DNA from: Methanobacteriota archaeon
Lineage (GTDB): Archaea; Thermoplasmatota; Poseidoniia; Poseidoniales; Poseidoniaceae
Direction: 5' to 3'
DNA length: 6,805 bases
Assembly: GCA_002694245.1 (NCBI GenBank)
Contig: NZLM01000019.1
Location: forward strand, 7,188-13,992
Positions 1 through 4,964 of the stretch are shown in pieces. The notes under the pieces are model-generated. The model was not told the DNA's origin. It searched no databases and was given only the letters and a program-made list of their open reading frames with translations. A program made the position numbers and the translations under genes. Within the stretch, counting starts at the first letter, position 1. Each line of letters starts with the position of its first letter.

Positions 1-317
1 AGTATTTTTGGAATGTCAGAGGCGTCGTGTTGTCCATCACTATCAAGGATTACCAAGCAATCAGCGTCAATCTCTCTTGCTTTTGCGAATAATGACTTCA
101 GTGCTCCACCGTAGCCACGATTTACTCTGTGGCGATGCACTATGGCGCCACATGCCTCAGCTATTCTTGCACTTGAGTCAGAAGATCCATCATCTACGCA
201 GATTACATGATCGACATGATCCATTGCCTGTGTGACAACAGTTCCGATAGTCTCCTCTTCATTGTACATTGGCATACCTGCGACAACCTTCAGAGGCGCA
301 TCCATGGTGCCAACCAT
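1..317 (-). CDS. Family 2 glycosyltransferase, N-terminal part (dolichyl-phosphate sugar synthase type), runs off left edge
   Basis: Reading the minus strand from 317 gives 105 residues of a GT-A fold glycosyltransferase of family GT2, then the window ends. Visible motifs: an opening beta strand followed by YNEEETIG (about residues 18-25), the nucleotide-binding VDDGSSDSS (41-49), NRGYGGAL (66-73), and the metal/nucleotide motif DSDGQHD (92-98). These are the hallmarks of polyprenyl/dolichyl-phosphate mannose or glucose synthases and related GT2 enzymes, which transfer a sugar from a nucleotide donor to a lipid or glycan acceptor at the cytoplasmic membrane face. The acceptor cannot be told without the C-terminus. 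Start: ATG at 317 is preferred because a TATATA element lies 24-29 bases upstream and no Shine-Dalgarno is seen, which fits a leaderless mRNA. ATG at 305 and at 398 are also in frame; 398 falls inside a hairpin. The divergent sugar epimerase at 840 suits a shared role in glycan synthesis. Confidence 0.9.
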   Translation of the reverse strand, partial: MVGTMDAPLKVVAGMPMYNEEETIGTVVTQAMDHVDHVICVDDGSSDSSARIAEACGAIVHRHRVNRGYGGALKSLFAKAREIDADCLVILDSDGQHDASDIPKI

Positions 318-340
318 GCTACAACGGCCTACAGAGACCA

Positions 341-346
341 ATATAT
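341..346 (-). promoter_or_regulatory. TATA box of the glycosyltransferase
   Basis: TATATA on the minus strand lies 24-29 bases before the ATG at 317, the usual archaeal TATA-to-transcription-start distance. This places transcription start at or next to the start codon and decides between the three in-frame ATGs. Confidence 0.6.
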
Positions 347-388
347 GTGATTCGGCATTTAGTAAAAGGAAATGTGCGAATGTTATGA

Positions 389-420
389 GGCTGGGCATGT
401 TTCGAAAAACAGGCCCAGCC
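389..420 (-). terminator. Strong hairpin behind the 83-residue gene, probable terminator or RNA 3' end
   Basis: Positions 389-396 (GGCTGGGC) and 413-420 (GCCCAGCC) are perfect inverted complements. After one mismatch (397/412), the inner arms 398-402 and 407-411 pair for five more bases, leaving a four-base loop that reads TTCG on the minus strand. The hairpin begins eight bases after the stop codon of the minus-strand gene at 428-679 and is followed on that strand by a pyrimidine-rich stretch (about 361-379). A role in ending or stabilising that transcript is the simplest reading. Archaeal terminators often need only a U-run, so a structured RNA is also possible. Confidence 0.5.
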
Positions 421-427
421 AATAATT

Positions 428-679
428 TCAATCATTAAGATGATTGATTGATGTGACAGCTTTACTACCCTCAATAACACCATTTAGTGCATTGATACTC
501 ACAATTAATTGTACGTATGTTTGACCGTCGCTTGTAACATATGTTGCACAATCCTGAAATGCGCTTGTATTAATTGATAATTTTACTGCTCTACCTGCGT
601 TAGACTTTCTTACATATCCAACCAGTGTTGTGCTATTAGTTTCGTAATCTTGCTCGTTTTTTGTGTTTGTGTTTGACAT
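428..679 (-). CDS. Small uncharacterised protein, 83 aa
   Basis: I do not recognise this protein. It is soluble, with no membrane segment or signal peptide. The first 17 or so residues are polar and low in complexity (MSNTNTKNEQ...), then comes a compact, probably beta-rich region: VGYVRKSNAGR (20-30), AVKLSIN (31-37), and YVTSDGQTYVQLIVSINAL (47-65). One cysteine is present (C44). The pattern of short alternating hydrophobic strands with a basic RKSNAGR turn suggests a small single-domain binding protein, but no function is claimed. The start at 679 is supported by GGAG (688-691) eight bases upstream and by an A/T-rich TATA-like stretch at 698-708. It is a stand-alone gene, divergent from the epimerase and ending in a strong hairpin. 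Reality of the gene is supported by the promoter, the hairpin and clean amino-acid composition. Confidence 0.7.
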   Translation of the reverse strand: MSNTNTKNEQDYETNSTTLVGYVRKSNAGRAVKLSINTSAFQDCATYVTSDGQTYVQLIVSINALNGVIEGSKAVTSINHLND

Positions 680-697
680 ATTTTCAACTCCTGGAAC

Positions 698-708
698 TAT
701 ATTTTTTT
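698..708 (-). promoter_or_regulatory. TATA-like promoter element of the 83-aa gene
   Basis: On the minus strand this reads AAAAAAATATA. Its centre lies 24-26 bases before the ATG at 679, so transcription would start close to the start codon. If so, the GGAG at 688-691 would lie outside the mRNA and be fortuitous; otherwise transcription starts further upstream. Confidence 0.4.
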
Positions 709-809
709 ACTGCCTCGTTCCTCTTGCAGCAACATTTTATTTCTCGGCAATCGATAATACACTTATTGAAGACTCCATGTTAAAAGTATTCTAGACTAAG
801 ATACTGAGT

Positions 810-817
810 ATTAAAAC
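810..817 (+). promoter_or_regulatory. TATA box of the epimerase-led operon
   Basis: TATTAAAA is centred 26-27 bases before the ATG at 840, which places the transcription start at the start codon (leaderless). The divergent intergenic region 680-839 also holds small repeats: AGTATT at 786-791 and again at 808-813, and the inverted pair AGTAT (786-790) / ATACT (802-806). These could form an operator next to the TATA box, but are too short to be sure of. Confidence 0.55.
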
Positions 818-839
818 GAAATGAGTTCGACGCATTATC

Positions 840-1784
840 ATGCGAGCCTTAGTTACTGGTGGTGCTGGATTCATCGGTTCACATTTAGTAGATAGACTAG
901 TAGCAAGGGGTGACAAAGTACTGGTGGTCGACAATTTGTCTTCAGGTGTTCTCGATTTTATCAAGGACCATATCGAAAATGGTAAGGTTGACTTCAGCAA
1001 TACTGATTTGAAAGATTTAGACGCTCTCAAACCTTTGATGCACGGCGTAGATATCGTATACCATCTAGCCGCAAATCCTGATATTAGACTGGGTACCAGA
1101 ATCACAGACACAGACCTGAATGAAGGCACGATTGCCACTTACAATGTCTTAGAGTCGATGAGATTAGCAGGTGTGAAAAAGATAGCATTTGCATCATCTT
1201 CAGTAGTTTATGGAGAGGATGCACCCATGCCAACTCCCGAAGATCACGGCCCATGCTTACCAATTTCTCTCTATGGTGCATCAAAGCAAGCTGGAGAAGG
1301 GCTAATCGGAGCTTGGGTTGGAACATTTGGGCTACAAGCATGGATCTTCAGATTTGCGAACATTATAGGAGAGAGAGGAACGCATGGTGTAATTTTTGAT
1401 TTCATTCACAAATTGAAAAAAGACCCATCTCGACTTGAAGTTCTAGGCAACGGTCTACAGGAAAAATCCTACATGGAAGTTGGGGATTGCGTTGATGCAA
1501 TGCTTCACGTTATCTCGAATACAAATGAATCAATTAATCTCTATAATCTTGGCTCCAACGATACTTGTAGCGTTAGGAATATTGCAGCTATTGTTGTCAA
1601 AGAGACCGGTTGTACAGATGCATCTATAGAATACACAGGAGGAGATAGAGGATGGGCAGGGGATATCCCAAAAGCAATGCTGGCAATAAATCGCCTGACA
1701 GATTTAGGATTCAAGGTCAACTATGATAGTGAGGAGGCTGTGGCACACACTGCCCGGGTACTTATCCAGGAGATTATGGGGTGA
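840..1784 (+). CDS. NAD-dependent sugar-nucleotide epimerase/dehydratase (GalE-like extended SDR)
   Basis: A 314-residue extended short-chain dehydrogenase/reductase. The Rossmann dinucleotide motif TGGAGFIG is at residues 6-13, and Asp31 at the end of the second strand indicates NAD rather than NADP. YHLAANPD (74-81) matches the NAD-contacting region. The catalytic set is the serine run SSS (119-121) and YGASK (Tyr145, Lys149). Length is normal for the UDP-glucose 4-epimerase / nucleoside-diphosphate-sugar epimerase group. The enzyme would interconvert or dehydrate a UDP- or other NDP-sugar in the cytoplasm; the exact substrate cannot be read from sequence. The ATG at 840 has no Shine-Dalgarno but a well-placed TATA box, so it is probably leaderless. 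It is the first gene of a plus-strand operon: the thioredoxin gene begins four bases after its stop. With the glycosyltransferase at 1-317 it points to surface glycan or protein glycosylation. Family confidence is high, substrate open. Confidence 0.93.
   Translation: MRALVTGGAGFIGSHLVDRLVARGDKVLVVDNLSSGVLDFIKDHIENGKVDFSNTDLKDLDALKPLMHGVDIVYHLAANPDIRLGTRITDTDLNEGTIATYNVLESMRLAGVKKIAFASSSVVYGEDAPMPTPEDHGPCLPISLYGASKQAGEGLIGAWVGTFGLQAWIFRFANIIGERGTHGVIFDFIHKLKKDPSRLEVLGNGLQEKSYMEVGDCVDAMLHVISNTNESINLYNLGSNDTCSVRNIAAIVVKETGCTDASIEYTGGDRGWAGDIPKAMLAINRLTDLGFKVNYDSEEAVAHTARVLIQEIMG
1778..1784 (+). promoter_or_regulatory. Shine-Dalgarno of the TlpA-like gene
   Basis: GGGGTGA contains GGTGA, complementary to the 3' end of archaeal 16S rRNA, and ends four bases before the ATG at 1789. 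It overlaps the epimerase stop codon, which implies translational coupling and excludes the upstream in-frame ATG at 1723. Confidence 0.6.
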
Positions 1785-1788
1785 AGTT

Positions 1789-2439
1789 ATGATACAACGA
1801 AATTATTGTGAAGAAGCTGGAGCACGTTCTGACGGCCTAATGATTGTCTCAGTTCTATTCATAGCAGCATTTACCTACATTGCATTTACAACAAATCCAG
1901 TGTACACAGGTGTTGGCGTTGGAGATAGAGCCCCTGAACTAGAAGGTCAGGTCTTCAACGGAAATACATGGACAGACTACAGTCTGTCGGACAACATTGA
2001 TCCTATGTGGCAAGAGGGTGATGGCGGAACATGGACCATGGTCGAGTTTATGGATACAAATTGTGGGTATTGCAAAAAAGTTGCTCAAGACGAATTCCCC
2101 ACACAACAGAGCCGATGGTTGGGCTTGGATGCAACAAGATCTACACCAGCCAATGTTAGTGTCGAATTCTTAGCAGTTTCAATTATGCTTTGGGATGAAA
2201 ACACGCAAGGTAAAGAGTATGGCAGGAGTGTGATTGAACAATTTAGGTCAGACTATGGTCACAACTTCCCTTACATGGATGTACAAGACAATTCTCATCA
2301 ATCCGATTGGGGTGGATTGGGAACACCTACGTACTTCTTGGTAGCTCCTAACGGTATAATCGAATATGCAACGCCAGAAGCAGATCAGGGTTATTCAATC
2401 TGGGATGCAATGGAAGACAAAATCCCAAGAGGTGGTTGA
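1789..2439 (+). CDS. Membrane-anchored TlpA/DsbA-like thioredoxin-fold protein (CGYC)
   Basis: 216 residues. One N-terminal membrane helix (about 17-34) acts as an uncleaved anchor, leaving a thioredoxin-fold domain outside the cytoplasm. The domain opens with VGDRAPELEGQVF (44-56), the lead-in typical of TlpA/ResA/redoxin proteins. The active site is C92-G-Y-C95 after VEFMDTN, and the cis-proline is P180 in GLGTPTYFLV. Both redox features are intact. Known family roles are oxidation, reduction or isomerisation of thiols in exported proteins, and cytochrome or copper-site maturation. The next gene is a VKOR homologue with adjoining translation signals. The natural inference is that VKOR reoxidises this protein, which passes disulfides to exported substrates. 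An alternative is a reductant for a metal-site assembly step. The start at 1789 is chosen over the in-frame ATG at 1723, which would overlap the epimerase by 62 bases and has no ribosome site. Confidence 0.9.
   Translation: MIQRNYCEEAGARSDGLMIVSVLFIAAFTYIAFTTNPVYTGVGVGDRAPELEGQVFNGNTWTDYSLSDNIDPMWQEGDGGTWTMVEFMDTNCGYCKKVAQDEFPTQQSRWLGLDATRSTPANVSVEFLAVSIMLWDENTQGKEYGRSVIEQFRSDYGHNFPYMDVQDNSHQSDWGGLGTPTYFLVAPNGIIEYATPEADQGYSIWDAMEDKIPRGG
2429..2435 (+). promoter_or_regulatory. Shine-Dalgarno of the VKOR gene
   Basis: GAGGTGG, a near-perfect complement to the archaeal 16S rRNA tail, ends five bases before the ATG at 2441. It fixes the start and rejects the in-frame ATG at 2366. Confidence 0.7.
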
Positions 2440-2440
2440 A

Positions 2441-3157
2441 ATGGTAGCAGGATTGGAATGTTTTGACACAACTCTGATGCCACACTTGATTGTACTGGGA
2501 CTTGGAATATTCGCACTAACACCAGCTGGGGATTTGATTATGCTACCAGCATTGAAGTCAAAATATCCTATTCTAGAGACAAAGTTTGGTAGAACTATTG
2601 CTGGCTTACTATTGATTATGTTCAGCGGATTTACAGTATCGGCTCACACACTGTGGATGCACAACAAAGCACAAGAGATGGGCGGTGGTTCATTCTGCTC
2701 TGGTGGTGGAGTGTGTGACTGTGCTAGTGTAATTGGTAACGCAGATTGGAACACTGCACCAGTAATCGGTGTTCCATGGGGACTATTGGGGATGCTAGCA
2801 TTTGCTCTCTTCATGTGGCTTGTAATTTCTATTGCTAAGGAGCCATCAGCCTCCTGGGTTCTCACAAACTTGAAGATCGGAACAAACTTTGCAATTCTTG
2901 GAATGGGAATTGTATTTTATTTGATGTATGCTGAATACGAAATCGGGAAAATTTGTCAGTTTTGTACAACTGCTCATGCTGCTCACGTTGCAACAACTGT
3001 AGGTCTATTCAAACTCGCAGGAATGCATTCAACAGATGATTGGGTGAAAGGTAAAGCGTTGGTAAAAGATGAAGGCAGACATCGACAAAGAAGAAAGAAG
3101 AGTGGATACGTAGTACCCAAAGCTGCACAATCGGATACGGGTGAAGAGGAGGAATAA
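2441..3157 (+). CDS. VKOR family integral membrane disulfide-forming oxidoreductase
   Basis: 238 residues, four or five membrane helices (roughly 12-28, 50-68, 108-131, 147-166, 178-195). Family features: the shuttle cysteines C86 and C94, eight residues apart as in human VKOR (C43/C51), lie in a loop after the second hydrophobic segment. They are followed by a G-V-P-W turn (110-113). The quinone-proximal redox pair is C172-Q-F-C175, followed by TTAHA. VKOR homologues take electrons from a thioredoxin-like partner and pass them to quinone, thereby making disulfides in exported proteins. In many prokaryotes the partner is fused; here it is the adjacent gene upstream, with start one base after that gene's stop. 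Oddities: an extra cysteine C92 gives a C-D-C arrangement, and the serine usually found about six residues after the second shuttle cysteine appears to be Asn100. A charged tail (200-238), basic then acidic, is probably cytoplasmic. Confidence 0.93.
   Translation: MVAGLECFDTTLMPHLIVLGLGIFALTPAGDLIMLPALKSKYPILETKFGRTIAGLLLIMFSGFTVSAHTLWMHNKAQEMGGGSFCSGGGVCDCASVIGNADWNTAPVIGVPWGLLGMLAFALFMWLVISIAKEPSASWVLTNLKIGTNFAILGMGIVFYLMYAEYEIGKICQFCTTAHAAHVATTVGLFKLAGMHSTDDWVKGKALVKDEGRHRQRRKKSGYVVPKAAQSDTGEEEE
3148..3152 (+). promoter_or_regulatory. Shine-Dalgarno that supports the TTG start at 3161
   Basis: GGAGG inside a GAGGAGGA run ends eight bases before TTG at 3161. It lies within the last codons of the VKOR gene, so the two genes are probably translationally coupled. 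This is the main reason to accept TTG as the start. Confidence 0.65.
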
Positions 3158-3160
3158 TCC

Positions 3161-3712
3161 TTGAACGAGAGTAACGGTTGGGGAGTGTTTACTGTAGTCT
3201 GCATGATTTTGCTGGTAGGTTTGATGGAATATCAAGGAATGATTAATCTCATCGACGACAAAAAAAATCAGCAAACTGAAGATGAAATGACAACCAGTGA
3301 ACCTGAAACCAGCACAGCAGACGAGATGCATCCTCTTGGCAATTATTGCTTGACAGATCACAGTGCTTCCATGCAGATGCATATTCACCCATACTTGACG
3401 ATAGTTATAGATGGAGAGGAATTCGAAATACCATCTAACGCAGGGATTGACACAGATACTTGCCCTAGTGCCATGCACATGACTCATACTCATGACAACA
3501 CAGGCAAATTACATGTCGAGAACTATACAACAGAAGAAGTACCTCTTGAGGTATTTTTTGATGTATGGGGCATGCACTTTGACGAAACGGGGATATTCAA
3601 TCACAGAGGAGGGTATGTAGAAATGACAGTTAACGGCACTATTAGTCAGGATTATCAAAATCACATTTTAGGTGACCAACAAAACATAGTTATCATCTAC
3701 ACGTCTGCCTAA
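3161..3712 (+). CDS. His/Met-rich membrane-anchored extracytoplasmic protein, probable metal binding, unknown function
   Basis: 183 residues from a TTG start. An N-terminal helix (about 8-22) anchors it, followed by an acidic, Ser/Thr-rich linker (32-55). The folded part has two conspicuous clusters: M-H-I-H-P (73-77) leading into a strand and D-G-E-E (84-87), and C101 followed by H-M-T-H-T-H-D (106-112) and LHVE (117-120). Then comes FFDVWGMHF (132-140). In all there are 11 histidines, several methionines near them, and two cysteines (C63, C101). From memory, an uncharacterised archaeal and bacterial family shares the layout H-I-H-P, IP...G, HTHD..G..H.E and FFDVWG; I cannot name it and could not search. 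The His/Met clusters suggest copper or another metal, which is inference. As last gene of the thioredoxin-VKOR operon it may be a metal site whose assembly needs thiol redox control. The only nearby ATG, at 3203, would cut into the membrane helix. Its stop overlaps the stop of the convergent gene by four bases. Confidence 0.82.
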   Translation: MNESNGWGVFTVVCMILLVGLMEYQGMINLIDDKKNQQTEDEMTTSEPETSTADEMHPLGNYCLTDHSASMQMHIHPYLTIVIDGEEFEIPSNAGIDTDTCPSAMHMTHTHDNTGKLHVENYTTEEVPLEVFFDVWGMHFDETGIFNHRGGYVEMTVNGTISQDYQNHILGDQQNIVIIYTSA

Positions 3713-4011
3713 GGACTATACATCCCTTCGAAAAATAGTGAATCAGTGTTTGTGCTAACTGGCTCTATTCTATGTACTGTAACATCGACTTTTGTACTGC
3801 TTTTGTACATCTTTCTCAGCTCTGTCAATAAGTGTTCATGTATGTCACCCATGTCATCAGCCAGTATCAAAGAAAGGTGTCTATTTTCCTCGTCATCTAC
3901 AGTTACGGTATATTCTACCATCCAAGATTTAACAGTACTAGAGCTGAAACCTTCTGATGGTTCGTGGCTCTTGTCCATGAATGTAAGTTGCCTCGCAACT
4001 TTATCAATCAT
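3709..4011 (-). CDS. Small uncharacterised acidic protein, 100 aa
   Basis: I do not recognise it. It has no signal peptide, membrane segment or cysteine. The central part reads as beta strand, turn, beta strand (W-M-V-E-Y-T-V-T-V at 30-38, then acidic DDEENRH, then L-S-L-I-L at 46-50). This is followed by a helix (about 55-70, DIHEHLLTELRKMYK) and another strand (KVDVTVHRI, 74-82). This amphipathic alternation is what a small cytoplasmic alpha/beta domain looks like, whereas the opposite strand gives only a Ser/Cys-rich shadow. The start at 4011 is the only ATG after an in-frame stop 15 bases upstream; an A/T-rich GATAAAAAAA element lies at 4049-4058, giving a short leader, but no Shine-Dalgarno is seen. 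It converges on the His/Met-rich gene, sharing four bases at the stops. No function is offered. Confidence 0.65.
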   Translation of the reverse strand: MIDKVARQLTFMDKSHEPSEGFSSSTVKSWMVEYTVTVDDEENRHLSLILADDMGDIHEHLLTELRKMYKSSTKVDVTVHRIEPVSTNTDSLFFEGMYSP

Positions 4012-4048
4012 TCGTGGTTTGATGTCGTAGGCTTACCCTAAAGCGGAA

Positions 4049-4058
4049 TTTTTTTATC
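4049..4058 (-). promoter_or_regulatory. Possible TATA element of the 100-aa gene
   Basis: The minus strand reads GATAAAAAAA here. A start about 26 bases downstream would leave a leader of some 15-20 bases before the ATG at 4011. The same T-run is also one arm of an imperfect hairpin (4049-4074), so its role is ambiguous. Confidence 0.35.
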
Positions 4059-4067
4059 GATTTCGAG

Positions 4068-4087
4068 AAAAAAAGAAGCACAAAAAA
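4068..4087 (-). terminator. Poly-T terminator of the anchored thioredoxin gene
   Basis: Directly after the stop codon at 4088-4090, the minus strand carries two T-runs, six at 4082-4087 and seven at 4068-4074, separated by GTGCTTC. Oligo-T tracts behind a stop codon are the standard archaeal termination signal. The 4068-4074 run also pairs with the T-run at 4049-4055 on the plus strand to form an imperfect hairpin. Confidence 0.6.
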
Positions 4088-4891
4088 TCATTCTTCTTCC
4101 GTATAAAGGTAGTTTTTCTTTGGTATAAATACCAATAATCCTCCCAACAAAATGCAAACTAATAATATCTCAGTTAGAACTTTTGAATCCTCCAAGTCGA
4201 AGTTTCTGTTGGAGATTTCAACAACTCCGTAAGGGTGACCTCCTTCAACAGGTTCGTGTACCATTACAATGGACCAAATAGCGGGCAGACTAATATTACC
4301 GTAGTCGGTTTGATTACCTGAGGTGTCGATAACTCGCATACCGATTAAGACCCTGTCTCGTGTATCTTCCCCTGGGTTATCAACGCCCTTAGGAACCGGT
4401 TTATCATGCTCAATTACCATTATCGTGATTTGTCCAAAGTCTGGTGTCTGAGCGTCAAATCCATCAGATGTCATAGTAAGTGTGAGTTCTTCAGGTTGTC
4501 CTCTAGAGTTCTCTCTTGAGAGGATTTGGGATTGTACATCGCTCCATGCGTCATAACCTTGTGCAGTCATGTATCCATCAACAAAAAACGTTGGCGTTCC
4601 GTATGTATTGTTATCAATTTGGGATTGATATCTAATTCGCTCAATACTTGCTTCGTTTTCGAAAGAATCTCCTGTGTGCAAAGCAACAATTGCAGTTCTG
4701 CTTCCATGAGACCTTGCTACAGTTTCTAGTTCTGGGTCAACTTCAGCACAGACTTCGCACCAAATTGCAGTTCTCTCTTCCAGGAGAATTGTTCGCTTAA
4801 GTGAATATTCTTCTAAGCCATTTTCTGCAATTGCTGCACTTGTCGAGGTAAAACACAGGAGTATTACAACACACGTCAAGAGTCGCCTCAT
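4088..4891 (-). CDS. Exported thioredoxin-like protein (CEVC) with C-terminal membrane anchor
   Basis: 267 residues from the ATG at 4891. An N-terminal signal peptide (MRR, then hydrophobic LLTCVVILLCF, then small residues STSAA) directs export. The active site is C45-E-V-C48 after RTAIW, and the cis-proline is P100 in YGTPTFFVDG, so both redox features of the thioredoxin fold are intact. A second domain of about 100 residues, predicted beta-rich (about 135-230: LTLTMTSDGF, ITIMVIEHD, RVLIGMRVID), follows. Then comes a membrane helix (238-257) and a short KK-rich cytoplasmic tail. The layout, signal - thioredoxin - beta domain - anchor, recalls Omp28/DsbD-like exported redox proteins. It is probably a thiol oxidoreductase facing outward, perhaps reoxidised by the VKOR encoded nearby. 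An in-frame ATG at 4930 would add 13 residues; 4891 is preferred because it leaves room for divergent promoters and puts the basic residues right at the signal start. Confidence 0.85.
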   Translation of the reverse strand: MRRLLTCVVILLCFTSTSAAIAENGLEEYSLKRTILLEERTAIWCEVCAEVDPELETVARSHGSRTAIVALHTGDSFENEASIERIRYQSQIDNNTYGTPTFFVDGYMTAQGYDAWSDVQSQILSRENSRGQPEELTLTMTSDGFDAQTPDFGQITIMVIEHDKPVPKGVDNPGEDTRDRVLIGMRVIDTSGNQTDYGNISLPAIWSIVMVHEPVEGGHPYGVVEISNRNFDLEDSKVLTEILLVCILLGGLLVFIPKKNYLYTEEE

Positions 4892-4953
4892 GGTACCTAT
4901 GGCACCGTATCTCGTCCATGAAGTTATCATGGAGATGCTACCAGCCAGTAACT

Positions 4954-4960
4954 GAGGGTG
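4954..4960 (+). promoter_or_regulatory. Shine-Dalgarno of rlmE
   Basis: GAGGGTG ends four bases before the ATG at 4965. The gap to the divergent thioredoxin gene is only 73 bases. A weak A/T element at 4921-4928 (AAGTTATC; GATAACTT on the other strand) is the only TATA-like candidate and could serve both directions. Confidence 0.5.
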
Positions 4961-4964
4961 CAGT

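Noticed and set aside
318..398. ATG at 398 as start of the glycosyltransferase
   Set aside because: It lies inside the hairpin and upstream of the TATA box that fits a start at 317.
8..438. Plus-strand open frames at 8-235 and 232-438
   Set aside because: They lie opposite the glycosyltransferase, whose motifs are unmistakable, and their products are His/Leu-rich without any domain pattern.
791..1341. Minus-strand open frames under the epimerase
   Set aside because: Shadows of a gene with a full catalytic set; no promoter or ribosome site of their own.
2366..2440. Earlier ATG for the VKOR gene
   Set aside because: It would overlap the thioredoxin gene by 74 bases, and the strong GAGGTGG lies just before 2441.
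3029..3493. 154-codon minus-strand open frame
   Set aside because: Opposite the VKOR tail and the His/Met-rich gene; product is rich in Phe, Cys and His as expected of an antisense frame.
3746..4030. Plus-strand 94-codon frame opposite the 100-aa gene
   Set aside because: Ser/Cys/Leu-rich with no start signal; the minus-strand product has much more natural composition and structure periodicity.
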